From Knufia peltigerae (Eukaryota; Ascomycota; Eurotiomycetes; Chaetothyriales; Trichomeriaceae): DNA of 64,000 nucleotides. The stretch is from NCBI GenBank assembly GCA_030247855.1, contig JAPDRN010000001.1, positions 248,001 through 312,000 of the forward strand. Direction: 5' to 3'. The stretch's first letter is position 1. Every line of letters starts with the position of its first letter. Below the pieces are notes generated by a model. It saw only the letters and a program-made list of their open reading frames with translations, was not told the origin of the DNA and did no database searches. Shown here piece by piece: positions 1 through 11,362 of this stretch. Made by a program: the position numbers and the translations under genes.

Positions 1-614
1 TCTAGCTATGCTCCTGGCGGGTTGTACAAACGGGGCGAACGGATGTAGGTCAGGAGACCTGAAAACCAAAAGTTCCTGACTAGTCGAATCCCTTGAGATG
101 GATCTGAGGAAGTTGGAATGGCGAGAGGACTTGCATTTGTTACGGAGCATGGAGCGGTACGGCAAATGATTACATTCCGGTTCTTGGGATGAATGTCTTT
201 TTTTGTGATGCAGTGTCATATCATGTCTTTCCAGAGGGGATGGGCCTGGTACCAGAGAAAAGTGGGAAACAAGACCACCAGGATGTAGACGCGGCTTGGT
301 TGAGTAGACAAGACTTGCTTTGGCTATCTTCTGTTCTATTTTCAGGGTTTGCAATATATATACAGAAATTTTTTGAATCTGGTACATTCAAATCGTAAAG
401 ACTCAATATGCGATATTGTATAGTCGGTGTTCACAAGATGTTCCTGTACAGTGTGAAGCAGCACATGTGAAAACAAGTGTCACATGTAATGCTGAATGTG
501 CCATCGTCTATTGGCTGGTCGAACTTGAGTAGCTGTGCACAAACATTATTCATCGATTCCTCTTTTTAGCCCATCCTGTAAGAGGTCAGCATGCCGTCGC
601 TGACTGTATGACGA
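1..614. other. Intergenic left edge, no gene seen
   Basis: No reading frame here is longer than about 70 codons and none resembles a known family. The stretch holds the 3' flank of the methyltransferase gene that ends at 615 on the minus strand. A short inverted repeat, ACATGTG at 463-469 and CACATGT at 481-487, lies about 130 bases beyond that stop codon; its role is unknown. Confidence 0.6.
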
Positions 615-2093
615 TCATAACCAAGGGGAATGGTTATTTGGAATTTTTCGGGATAGGAAAACAACGCAGGGGCTAGACGCACCTGTTTGGCCTCTCCGCC
701 ATTCAGCCGCTATCGCTGCAGACTCGGGCGAAATCTTCTTGAACAATGCGATGAAGCCGCCTCCCATCGTCCTCTCGCCGACCAGAGGCCGGCATATCAT
801 GACCGGCTCGTCTGGCTGTTCTTCAGGCAAGCGATCCCCAAGCGCTTCCAGTGCCGCTTTCTCGACAATGCTGTCGTCATCTTCGTTCGAGTCGATCTGT
901 GGAGGCTCTTTGTCCATCTCGACACCGGCAACTGGCTCGGTTGTCGAGGGTTTGGAGCGATCTTTGTGCTTTCGCGGCATGACCATCCTTACGTCCCATC
1001 TACGGCCGGTGCTGATCCCCTCACCTAGTTCGAGAACTCTCTCCATCACCAAGGGTAAGTTCGAGTCTTGTATTGCTTTCGCGCATTCACCTATCTGCGT
1101 CACGCTCGGCGTGAAAACAACCACTTTTGCACCGTCGCGCATGGCACCGCTGACGTATTGTAATTGTGTATGGACGCCCGGCATGTCGAGAAGGACATAG
1201 TCCAGGAATCCATCCTCGGAAGTGCTGGCGAAGGGATTCCAAGTGCTCAACTTGCGTTGGGTGGATTGTGCCTGAATCCATGTACTCGCGTCGCCGGCAT
1301 AGAAGTCGACGTGTGGCCAGTACAGACCTTGTCGGTAACCACGAACAATCTTCTCGGCATGCCAGCGGTTGGCTTCAACTTTCTCAACGGTGTGAAGGAT
1401 AGCACGGCGACTTTGTTTCCATTCTGACCACGCTTGCCTTACGCCGGTCTCTAGAGCAGGCTCTGGTTGTTGGGATTCGTTCTTCTGGTATTGAGGGACG
1501 GGGATATTTAGAGGAGGGGGGTTGGCGGCGGCGATGGCGCGCGATATATGCAGTGTCAGACTACCATGGCCGGTGCCTGCTTCAAGTATTTCGAGAGGCG
1601 AAGAAACCGGGGACTTCTCGTCGGTCCAAGGAATGGGATGAATGTCCAGAAGTGACACGATGGAAGAGGCATAGTTTGCGTAAACCTTGAAAGTAAGCTT
1701 TCTACACAGAGACTGGCATGGGAAGTAGCATACTGGAGTCACAAGTCTTGGTGTCAGGGAGACATAGTCGTCCAGTGTAGGGGCATCGATTTTGTATATT
1801 CCCTTCGGACCTCGAATGTAGAAAGATGACAATGGTTTGCCAATTATATCGTTGTGAGGGAGTAAACCATTCTTGTAATTTGAGGAGCCATTCTTCTGAA
1901 GTGGTGCTGAGAGCTTCAAGCCGTCTACGAGCACCCTCTCACCCTCTTGGACAACTTAGTACAGATCCATCGGAAGGTCGTCTGGAGTGGAATTACCCGC
2001 AAACTTGGCCAAGTCCCGGATGGGAAGTATCGCTCGCTTTGGAGCCTTTGAGAAACCAAGGGCTTTTCTCAGGGCACGAAACAGCCCCGACAT
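615..2093 (-). CDS. TRM61-like tRNA (adenine-58-N1) methyltransferase, probably mitochondrial
   Basis: Predicted SAM-dependent methyltransferase of the GCD14/TRM61 family, which makes m1A58 in the tRNA T-loop. Inferred exons are 2093-1997, 1945-1734 and 1685-615, giving 459 residues. Splicing the first intron (51 nt) joins an ATG exon to the conserved FAEGERVLVDG segment. Removing a stop-free 48-nt second intron restores TPRLVTP-VYANYASS, the usual TRM61 PR-x-TP-x-Y-x2-D/Y-AS region. SAM motif I is EAGTGHGSLTL, and the DYVLLDMPGVH and VVVFTPSVTQI segments match later family motifs. The basic, acidic-poor N-terminus (MSGLFRALRKALGFSKAPKR) suggests mitochondrial import, so this is more likely the TRMT61B-like enzyme than the nuclear Trm6/Trm61 subunit. 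The C-terminal third is divergent and contains an acidic stretch. Family assignment is firm; location and exact substrate are inferred. Confidence 0.82.
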
Positions 2094-2475
2094 GCCACAG
2101 CACCCTCGCTTTCTCTTTCGAATGCGTCGCAATGAGTAAGTACTTGTATCTACCAGCGGCGTGGACTTTTTTGGGCGTGGCTTCCGAGGGAAGGTCTGCC
2201 GAAACCCCAGATTGTACTAGCCTTGAAATGGCGACGGGTGGCAGATCATCCCTGCATAGGCGAAGAATGTTCTAAAGAGCCTCGAAGGCTTCAATGCTCT
2301 TTACTAGTGTGTGCCTGCCACTTGTCACATCAATATCCAATTCTTCAAATTCGCATTCGCAGCATTGTGGCGAAGCCTCCCCTACTCGGGTTTCAAGGCA
2401 CGTCTTGGTCTTTGCTAGGCTGATGCGAGGCACATAACAGCCAGCGTGGGCATCGCCCTCAAACCACATGCCAGC
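2094..2475. other. Divergent promoter region between the TRM61-like and DCR2-like genes
   Basis: Both flanking genes start here and point away from each other, so this 382-base stretch must hold both promoters. No ORF in it looks coding apart from a three-codon upstream frame next to the phosphatase start, listed separately. No TATA-like or named operator was recognised. Confidence 0.55.
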
Positions 2476-2479
2476 ATGA
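2468..2479 (+). promoter_or_regulatory. Minimal uORF (M-P-A-stop) overlapping the DCR2-like start codon
   Basis: ATG CCA GCA TGA runs directly into the main start: its TGA stop (2477-2479) shares two bases with the gene's ATG (2476-2478) as ATGA. If the transcript begins upstream of 2468, scanning ribosomes meet this frame first and could either terminate and reinitiate at the overlapped ATG or leak past. The overlap is seen directly; a regulatory effect is inference because the transcription start is unknown. Confidence 0.5.
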
Positions 2480-4160
2480 CGAGGAGACTAGTAAGTTCTC
2501 CTTTAACTTGTGCGCAGTTTCGATTGTCTAACGTCCAACACAGTTCCGTACCGGCATCCAGTTGGGCGTCATAGCCACTCTCGTTCTCCTCACCATCATA
2601 TTTCTCGACAACCGATACCGAGTCCTCCCTACATCAATCCACAATCATCTGCCTGCGCATCATCCGGGCTTTGTAGTAACAGACATCACAGTTGTCACAT
2701 GCTCTTCGTTGAACCCTTTTTCCAGCTGTACAAAAGACGGCGCATACTGGCACCGCATCAACAAGGACCTATACCTCAATAAAGGCTACATATCGAAAGC
2801 CTACCTCCTCGTCGAACGGAAACGCGAAACCGATCTCAAACCACATGAAGAAGTCGTCCATGATATCAAGGTAGGACGCCTTCAACCATCTAGTATTGGC
2901 ACGACCTCTAAAGACGAACGCTGGGAATCTCGCCCGGCAGGAATATGGATCAAAAAATCTGCCAAACGTAATGATGAACACAAGATCGTTACCGGAGTGG
3001 ACGTGCTCTTCGGTGCTGATGCCGCAGACCCGCGATCCAACTGGAATGTCCAAGATATATCTCTCTTTATCGATGGCGGCAGCAACGCCGCCGAACCACG
3101 CCTGACTGTACGCAAGGGCCCGGCTATTAAAGTTGAAAAGCCTATACCACGAATTCGCAAGGACGGCAAGTTCAAAATCATGCAAGCCGCAGACCTTCAT
3201 CTTGCGACAGGACTAGGAGAATGCAGGCATGCTCTTCCTGAGAGGTCGAAATGTGAAGCCGATCCTCGGACATTTGAATTTCTTGAACGTCTGATTGACG
3301 AAGAGAGTCCGGATTTTGTCGTTCTGTCTGGCGACCAAGTCAATGGTGACACCGCGCCCGACTCTCAGACAGCTATATACAAATATTCCGAGCTCTTTGC
3401 ACGGCATCGTATTCCTTACGCCGGCATATTCGGCAATCATGACGACGAAGGCGACTTGGATCGAGCAGCGAGTATGGCCATCATGGACGGATTACCCTAT
3501 TCGCTGTCCACTGCTGGTCCGGAGGACGTCGATGGTGTCGGCAATTACGTCGTTGAGATCCTTGGGCGAGGCTCGACGTCCCACTCCGCTTTGACGCTGT
3601 ACATGCTCGACACGCACGCATATTCGCCAGATGAACACAAATACCATGGATATGACTGGCTCAAGCAGTCTCAAATCGATTGGTTCAAAACCACAAGCCA
3701 GCATCTGAAGCGCAAGCACCGAGAATACACGCACATCCACATGGACCTGGCGTTCATACACATTCCACTTCCGGAGTATAGAAATCCCGACGGGCTCAAG
3801 TGGGTGGGTAATTGGACCGAACCGCCAACTGCACCAGCGTACAACAGTAACTTCAAGGACGCTCTTGTCGAGGAAGGCATTGTCATGGTGAGCTGTGGAC
3901 ATGATCACGTCAATGACTACTGTCTTCCTGCACTGGACAAAGATAAAAAGAAGCCTGCACTGTGGATGTGCTATGGGGGCGGCGCCGGCTTTGGTGGTTA
4001 TGGAGGATACTATGGCTATCATCGCCGTGTGAGATTTTTCGACTTTGACATGAATGAGGCGAGAATCACCACATGGAAAAGACTGGAGTGGGGAGATACC
4101 AAAAGCCGAATCGACGAACAGATCATTGTCGACGGCGGAAAGGTCGTCGTTGACCTGTAG
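2476..4160 (+). CDS. DCR2: Dcr2-like membrane-anchored metallophosphatase
   Basis: Calcineurin-like phosphoesterase related to yeast Dcr2, a dosage-dependent cell-cycle regulator reported to act on Sic1 and Ire1. Exons are 2476-2490 and 2544-4160 (543 residues). The five-codon first exon, followed by a 53-nt intron with GTAAGT, gives an N-terminus starting MTRRL and leading into a single hydrophobic anchor (about residues 12-30), typical of this family. The metal-binding signatures are in order: MQAADLHL (about 217), LSGDQVNG (about 266), GIFGNHDDEG (about 298), FIHIPLPEY, and CGHDHVNDYC (about 456). The catalytic set looks complete. A three-codon uORF overlaps the start. Downstream, the convergent OXNAD-like gene ends about 200 bases away. 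Family call is firm; the cellular role is transferred from yeast. Confidence 0.88.
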
Positions 4161-4366
4161 ATTCGTTTCCGCCCTACGATTTACGAACCTGTCGTTCTCG
4201 CTTGTAAAGATAACGCACGCATTGTGTTCAGTAAAGATTGGCTACTTGGGCATATATTGTACCCTGGGAGGAAGTTAAAGCAGGATGGGGGCAACACGAT
4301 CCCACATATAATACGATGTCCATGGCCATTGACGTATAAAATTCTATATCTGTATTGTGAGTATAT

Positions 4367-5600
4367 CTACCACCATTTCTCACAGAGAACCCTCTTCTCG
4401 TCCATGCATTTGGCCTTTTTTAGCAGTTCTACAAATTCATCAGTCATGGTCGGCAGCCCGCAAACATAGACGACAGCGTTGTGCCGCGTGTCTTCTGGTC
4501 CAAGTGCCTGGAAAAGGTCATCGTGGTTTATCCGTCGATACCGATGTGTAATGTTCTCAGCCACCGTCTCTTGTGCATCTGGACCGCCACTCCCGCTTGT
4601 TTCGAAAAACGTATATTGGTAATCGACTTGTTGATGGCTACTCCATTTCCGGGCCACGTCGTTCAACCTCTTTTCGAACAATACTTCTTCTTTTTTCGCT
4701 CGGTCGCCGCCGCCTTGGGAATGTTCTCTTCTCGCCGTATACAAAACCCTCACTGTCTTGACCATTCCGCCCAACTTGCTCCTTGTGCCCATCTCATCCA
4801 TGGCCGAGATCATACTCATGATGGGGTTGATGCCAACCCCGCCGGCCACGAAGACTACCCGGTCTATATTTGCGCATTGGTCCCTGTCGAGCGTGAGTGG
4901 AGGGTACGCAAAGTTCCCACCGACCCGGAACGTCACCGTCGAGTCCAAGATTTCTGGGACGGGTCTCCAGAGGTACGCGGCCGGCGGGTTGGTCGGCGAA
5001 TCTTGAATCGCCAACTCGATGTGTGGATCAGCTTGATGATGTTGTTGAGACGAGGCGGATTGGGGTGGAGAGGTGATTGTGAAACCGCCCACCACGTCGA
5101 CGTTGGGGATGTAGAGGTCGATGTACTGTCCTGGCATGTGTCGGAGCGGCGGCTACTAGATCGCGTCATGTGTGAGCCAGTATCATATCAAGTATTCCGA
5201 ACCGCGTAACTCGCTACATGGAAACTCATGGGCAGCAGCAAGTGAATCGCGCAAAAAAGCAATTACGAGTTGAGCTCTTGAGATCTCGCGATGGGGTCAT
5301 TTTGGAACCATCTGCGTATGTCTCTTTCATTCTCGGAGCACCTACCCCATCTCTCGGAAGATTCAGTCTGATCAATCGTATCTTGGAGTTGACCTGCTCA
5401 ATCTTGCCCAGGCGTGCAGTCCACACGCCCTGCTGCCGGGGGTCTTCCGCGGTGCGGATCATGTGTGGTATTGAGTCTTTGACGGTGGCCATGCTTCTTG
5501 TGAGGAAGGGAAATGAAGCTTGGACAATTCCAAGACTTATGGATGTCTTGAAGAATGTGGAGTGAGTGCAGGCCCGCCGTAGGATGATTGGAAAGCTCAT
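4367..5600 (-). CDS. OXNAD1-like flavin/NAD(P)H oxidoreductase, probably mitochondrial
   Basis: Ferredoxin-reductase-fold oxidoreductase resembling OXNAD1 (oxidoreductase NAD-binding domain-containing protein 1); physiological substrate unknown. Exons are 5600-5346 and 5152-4367, separated by a 193-nt intron (GTAGGT...TAG), giving 346 residues. The join produces RLNLPRDG-PPLRHMPGQYIDL, the expected strand before the flavin-binding loop. FTITSPP (about 109-115) is the flavin-contact motif, VAGGVGINPIMSMI (from about 187) is the NAD-binding turn, and VYVCGLPTMTDEF near the C-terminus is the closing motif. The first 35 residues are rich in R, S and T and lack acidic residues, consistent with a mitochondrial presequence. 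The intron is longer than its neighbours', so a small internal exon cannot be excluded. Confidence 0.8.
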
Positions 5601-7450
5601 TATTCCATCATTGCTGTATATGCCCTTTGAATTATTCGAAAACGTGGGGGTTTAATCTATGATGGACTCTATTCTGTTCCAAGTTCTGTGACCTGACGAG
5701 GAATGAGGATGGCTCATTGATGGGTCGCAAGAGACAAGAGACAAGAGATGTGGTGGTGCTCGACCCCACATGTAAGTCGCGAGTCCATTTCGCAGTCTAC
5801 TCAACTCATTGTACATATTCAACGCACTGGATGCATTCTACAAGTCATGTGTTTCATCCCGACAAGTTCGACTTCATTGTTGTTTGTATTACTGTTAGAC
5901 TACCCTCGTGAATGTTGTCCTGGGTCAATGTGAGTACGGACTCCTCAGTTCATATCTAATTCGCAGAGTCCAGACGCTACATATGATCCTATCAGTGCCT
6001 GCACTCTTCCTCTATCGATCCGAGAAAGTCGCACTTTTATACAGCTTTCCGCAAGGATATACAGGTGTTGCTACACGAGACAATACAATATCATAATGGT
6101 ATACAAATTATTCATGATTTGAGGATCCTTCAACGACGTCCCAGCTACCCTAGAGTAGGTACTCTTGCAACACATCCAGGCAAACCATCATTCTTTTCAT
6201 TCACAAAAGGTTAAATGGTAGTGGGATGGTTATAGAAATATCATTCGATACAGTGTCGAGAAATTTGGAGGACGAGCTGATGGTATTTCGAGAAGGAAGA
6301 TCTCGCAGATCAAATGGATGTCTATCAGATTTGTCATAGACACATGCGTAGACAACAAGAGCAGATAAAAAATACCAATAGAAAAGTCATTTAAGACAAA
6401 GAAGTAGATACTACACCTTGAGATAGAACGACTCGAGCATAAGATATGAAGTGATCTGCGCCAGGTACGACCACTTTGCATTTTATTCACAGAGCGCAGC
6501 ATTTTCATACTGACGGTGATGTGACCAAAAACCTTTCTTGATCGAAATACCCACCATAGATGTCATCTCTGAGGATATTAATCGTGAAGTGAAGGAATTG
6601 ATCGTGATATTGACCCAATCTGATGTGTACATTTTCAGGAGGCTGGAGGTGCAGAATTTTCACCCGGTCATGATAGGAAGCAGCAACGTGTTGAGAGAAT
6701 CTCAAAAGGGCCGATATTCTGACATGTTCATCTTCCGTAGGAAGCCATTCTCATTGTTTTGTGGATATTCTTCTTCCTCGAGGACAATCAAACATATCTG
6801 GTTATATCAAGATTCAGCGCAGGGACACTTGGAACGGGTGGCGATGAGGGGTAGCAGGAGAAGAGGTCGAAGTCTTGTGAGACCAATCGCATGGTAAAAA
6901 CCCTACTGCGGCTTCATAAGAAGATTGTCAGCAGATAGAAATAGCAGAACGTTCATCGTGCTTTCCGGGATGATATATCAAAGAATAGGAAGCTCGTCGT
7001 TGATGAGTTGCGGTTGGAACAGACGTTGCCGAGAAGGTCATTCTTAGTGGCCCCGACCACCGCACGGCTGGCAAACCTCTTCCCACATCACCTCAAGACA
7101 TCACTTCCTCAGTATAGTGGCCTGATAATGCTTACCCACCCCCCTACACTCCTTTACCGAACGATGCGGAGGGGATTGCGATGAAGAGAACGTCGTGGTC
7201 GTGGATACTCAACATCGGATAAGTCATCGGGAGCGGGCCTTGTGCAGCATATCATACGTACACGGACACACAAGAGGTACCATATCCAAAAACTATACAA
7301 CATGCATGGACACAATCAGTACTGACAGAAACCAGAATCTATCGAAAACTCCTCTTTAGACCATCTGCCTTGGTCTCTTGATTCAGACTCCAATCTTTAC
7401 CATCGGCGATTGCCAATATCAAGCCATTCTTTATCTGAACAGTTGTCTTC
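5601..7450. other. Long intergenic region, no supported gene
   Basis: This 1.85-kb stretch contains only short open frames (up to 119 codons, 6538-6897) with no family signature. It separates the start of the OXNAD-like gene (minus) from the start of the LSD1-type gene (plus), so both promoters lie within it. A pyrimidine-rich patch around 7085-7160 is a candidate core promoter area for the demethylase. Untranslated leader exons are possible. Confidence 0.5.
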
Positions 7451-10400
7451 ATGGCGTCAGCATTAACACTTTCGCATCCTACGAATACAATGTCCACCAT
7501 GACTACCCATGTGAATATGGCGGAAGCACCGAGTCTGGGTCTCTCGAGGTATGGGTGATGATATTTTTCATCCATATACCCAAGTATAAAAGTGACGCTT
7601 GAATACTGATTATAAACCCAGTCATGATGAACCTATGCTCGACGATTCGGATGATTCCTACATCAAAATGGAAGAAGACGACGGTGATGATGACTCTTCT
7701 TTCGCCGGACAAGCCTCTACCCTGAGAAGTCTTCAGCTCGAAAGCGACAACCGTGATTCACCCAATAGTTCCATGACTTCAGCTTCAATCGCTCCATCCA
7801 TGCCTGAACAAAAGGCCAAAATGATAAGCAAAGTGGAAGGAAAATCTGAAGAAGCCACTAACAACGTAAGCCCATACATGTTTTTGAAAGCACCTTCGAC
7901 CTGCCGGTCCAAATCATCAATCCCTTCCCGACTATCCCCATCCGAATATGCCAGCCAATGCGTGGCGGCGGCCGAAGCATCGAGGCTCGATCCTTATGCA
8001 TTGCATGAAGATGAGCATAAATTACTACAAGATAAATTATGCTATTCCCACGTCAGTGTCTATCTCAATATTCGAAATGGAATTTTGAGGCTGTGGGCTC
8101 GAAACCCGAGTGTGAGCGTCAACCTGGAAGAGGCGATCGGTTGCACAAAGGACGAAAGATGGACTCGTCTTGCCTGTTTTGCATACGAGTGGCTTCTTCG
8201 AAGAGGCTACATTAATTTCGGCTGTGTCAACCCACCTGCGATTACCAAGTCCAGTGGACGTGGTCGCAAGAAGGAGATACCACGTGAAACAATCGTTGTT
8301 ATTGGAGGTGGTATGGCTGGCTTGAGTACTGCTCGTCAGCTCACCAACCTATTCCAACACTACCCTGATCGGTCTCCTCCCAAGATCATTGTTCTGGAAG
8401 GCCGCGACAGAATAGGTGGGCGCATATACTCACATCCGCTAACTAGCATGCGGTCAACCAAGCTCTCACCTGACCAAAGACCTATCGCTGAGATGGGTGC
8501 CCACATCATCGTTGGGTTCGACCGTGGAAACCCTCTTGACGCCATTATTCGTGGCCAACTTGCCCTAGATTATCACCTCCTTCGAGACCTATCTACCCTG
8601 TACGATGTCGATGGCACCCCAGTCAATGGTGTAAATGATGCAATGATAGAAAGATTGTACAATGATGTACTCGACCGAACTGGGCACTACCGATTGAAAC
8701 ATACGGTCAAGAAGACTGCACAGGGAGAAAAAGACCTGATTGACGCAGGGCGAGATTCTACACACGATGATGGCCTTACTATCAAGCAATTCGAGGAGGC
8801 CACCGCACTTGGCACGATCGATCAATTACTTCCTAACAAGAAGTCGAGACGACGAGGTGCAGGCCATCGAGCTGCGAAGGGCGATAAATCTACAGAAGAG
8901 GTAGAGACAAGCACAGAGACAAAGACGCAATTGCCCGCTGCTCAAGCAGCAAAAGAGTTTGGGTTTCTACTTCGGAAGACAACGCAGCTGCATGAGACAC
9001 TCGAGTTGGACGAACTTGCGTCTCAACTCAATCAGTCCCTCGGTGCGGTCATGAACGCCGGTGTCAACCAATACCAACAATATCTCGACCTTAAGCCATA
9101 TGCTCTTAGATTGATCAACTGGCATTTTGCGAATCTCGAATACGCGAATGCTGCGAATGTTGACAAGCTGAGTCTCCGGGGCTGGGATCAAGATATTGGC
9201 AACGAATTTGAGGGTGAACATGCACAGGTGGTGGGCGGATACCAACAACTGCCTCGTGCACTTTGGCGTCATCCAGATCCCCTGGATGTTCGAACCCACA
9301 AACCTGTCAAAAGCATCAGATACCCCGCTGCTGGGTCTTCTGGTAAGGCCACTGTGACCTGCGAGGATGGTCAATCCATCGAGGCCGACAAAATCGTCTT
9401 TTCTGCTCCTCTCGGAGTTCTGAAAGAACAATCGATTCAGTTCGATCCACCGTTGCCACAGTGGAAGCGGGATGCGATTCGAAGAATGGGCTTTGGACTC
9501 TTGAATAAGGTGGTCCTTGTTTTTGAGAAGCCTTTCTGGGATGTAGAAAGAGACATGTTTGGTTTGCTCCGACCACCTCGTACCGGTAATGGCAACGACC
9601 AGAGTGACTACAAGGAGGGTCGAGGACAATTTTACCTGTTCTGGAATTGCATCGAAACAAGTGGCTTGCCTGTCTTAATTGCACTTATGGCTGGTGAATC
9701 AGCACATGAAGCCGAAAAAGTCAGCGATGAGGTTCTGGTTGGAGAATGTATCCATCAACTCCGGAACGTTTTTGGTGCCACGAATGTGCCACCACCAGTC
9801 GAATCGATCGTCACACGATGGGGTTCGGACCGATTCGCACGAGGCACATACTCATTTGTTGCGGCCGAGGCAAGACCAGGTGACTACGATCTCATCGCAG
9901 CGCCAATTCAAAATCTGTTTTTCGCTGGTGAAGCAACGATCGCCACCCATCCAGCCACTGTCCACGGCGCATATCTCTCGGGTCTTCGAGCCGCCAATGA
10001 AGTCTTTGAGTCGATGGTAGGACCAATTCCCATCCCACCAACATTGGTCCCTCCGGCTGGGCTCAAGAGAAACAGCAGCTCTGCCATTGATTTGACTCAG
10101 ATGGACACCCACATGGCAGTTGGTGGGAAGAGGAAAGGGGATGAACTACTTCCTGCAGGCACCTTCACTCGACCCGTTAAGGAAAAGGACAACTCGTTGA
10201 AGGAAGCATGGGATGCAGCTATGTGGGTTCGCATCTATGATGACCTGGGGCCTCCGCCCGTCAAACCAACAAAAGCCAACGTCAATGCGTTCCTTCTTTA
10301 TTCTGGCGAACATTGGGAAGAGGTCAAGAATCGCTTCACCGAGAACCGTAAGGTCGGAAAGAAAGGCAAATCATCGGAGCGTGACCAAGTCCGTGTCGAG

Positions 10401-10655
10401 ATGGGCAAGATGTGGGCTGCTCTGTCCGAGGAAGAAAAGAAACCATACACCGATCAGACCAACAAGAATCGGGAGGAGAATGAAAAGGCTTGGCAAGAAT
10501 GGGCGGCCAAAGCAGCAGAATGGGATCGACGGACATGGGAAGTCAAAGATGTCTGGATTAAAGAAGGAAACAGTTTCGAGGAATTCTGTAGGCGGAAGCG
10601 TGAAGAAGACGAGATCATGAACGCTGCAGACCAGGCTAAGAGGGCCAAAATCTAG
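7451..10655 (+). CDS. LSD1-type histone demethylase with SWIRM, amine oxidase and HMG-box domains
   Basis: Flavin-dependent lysine-specific histone demethylase homologue of the fungal HdmA/LSD1 class, acting on chromatin in the nucleus. Exons 7451-7548 and 7622-10655 flank a 73-nt intron and give 1043 residues. The second in-frame ATG at 7490 is an alternative start (1030 residues). After an acidic, serine-rich N-terminus comes a SWIRM domain (about 141-239, including DKLCYSHVSVYLNIRN and RRGYINFGCVNPP). The amine oxidase follows with VVIGGGMAGLSTARQL (about 256), GLLNKVVLVFEKPFW carrying the flavin-contacting lysine, and FFAGEATIATHPATVHGAY (about 798). A long charged insert sits in the middle. 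An HMG box (about 911-990) ends the protein; this fusion is characteristic of filamentous fungi and Schizosaccharomyces LSD proteins. All expected catalytic motifs are present. Confidence 0.9.
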
Positions 10656-11362
10656 GCACTAGGATTGGATATTGGAGGGGCAGCAGTTACCAAGATGGTG
10701 GCTTATGTTACTATCAGAGGGGTCAAGGGACTGGTGATTGGATTGTATATGTTATTCCGGAGTAGTTGTGTATGATTGAATTCATGACCATGATCCTGGT
10801 GTTTGAACTTTCAGTATGTTGTCTTGTCGAGAGTGGACGAGTACGGAGGAATTGATATACCAATGATGGTTGGGAGCATTGGAAGATACCTAATGTGGTG
10901 ATGGCCATTGGGTGTAATCAAGTACCGCATTGATCGAGGAGGATCATCGAGTGATGAATTCCACATGATAGCCAAACATGTAGGTTTTGCTATCTCCTAC
11001 GCGAGTACGAGTGATGTTGGATTGGATATTGGTACCACCGATATCGGAGAGTACCATAATCTTGTACTTGTAATACGGTGATGATGCCGAAACTAAAGAC
11101 GCGGGGGAACATCAACGGTAGAGTAGGACTTATCCGACGTCAACGTATCGTCGTATTCGTACTCTCAGTACTGACTCAGAATTGCAAGAAAAGATCTTTC
11201 TTTGAGGGACGACGGCACATACATTTCTTGTTCTTTCACTTAAACGTACTTTGTATTCCGTGCCGAGTGTATCATCGTTCGACGGTCCTCGGTGGGAGAT
11301 AGGTTTCCGTTGAGGGGCTTGGCTTATACTCCGTCGGATTCTTTTTATTTTTGTCAACGACG
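10656..11362. other. Intergenic region, no gene seen
   Basis: About 700 bases between two plus-strand genes. Only short frames without recognisable similarity occur. It should contain the terminator of the demethylase gene and the promoter of the split-barrel gene. A TACGGAG-type motif occurs near 10842. Confidence 0.55.
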
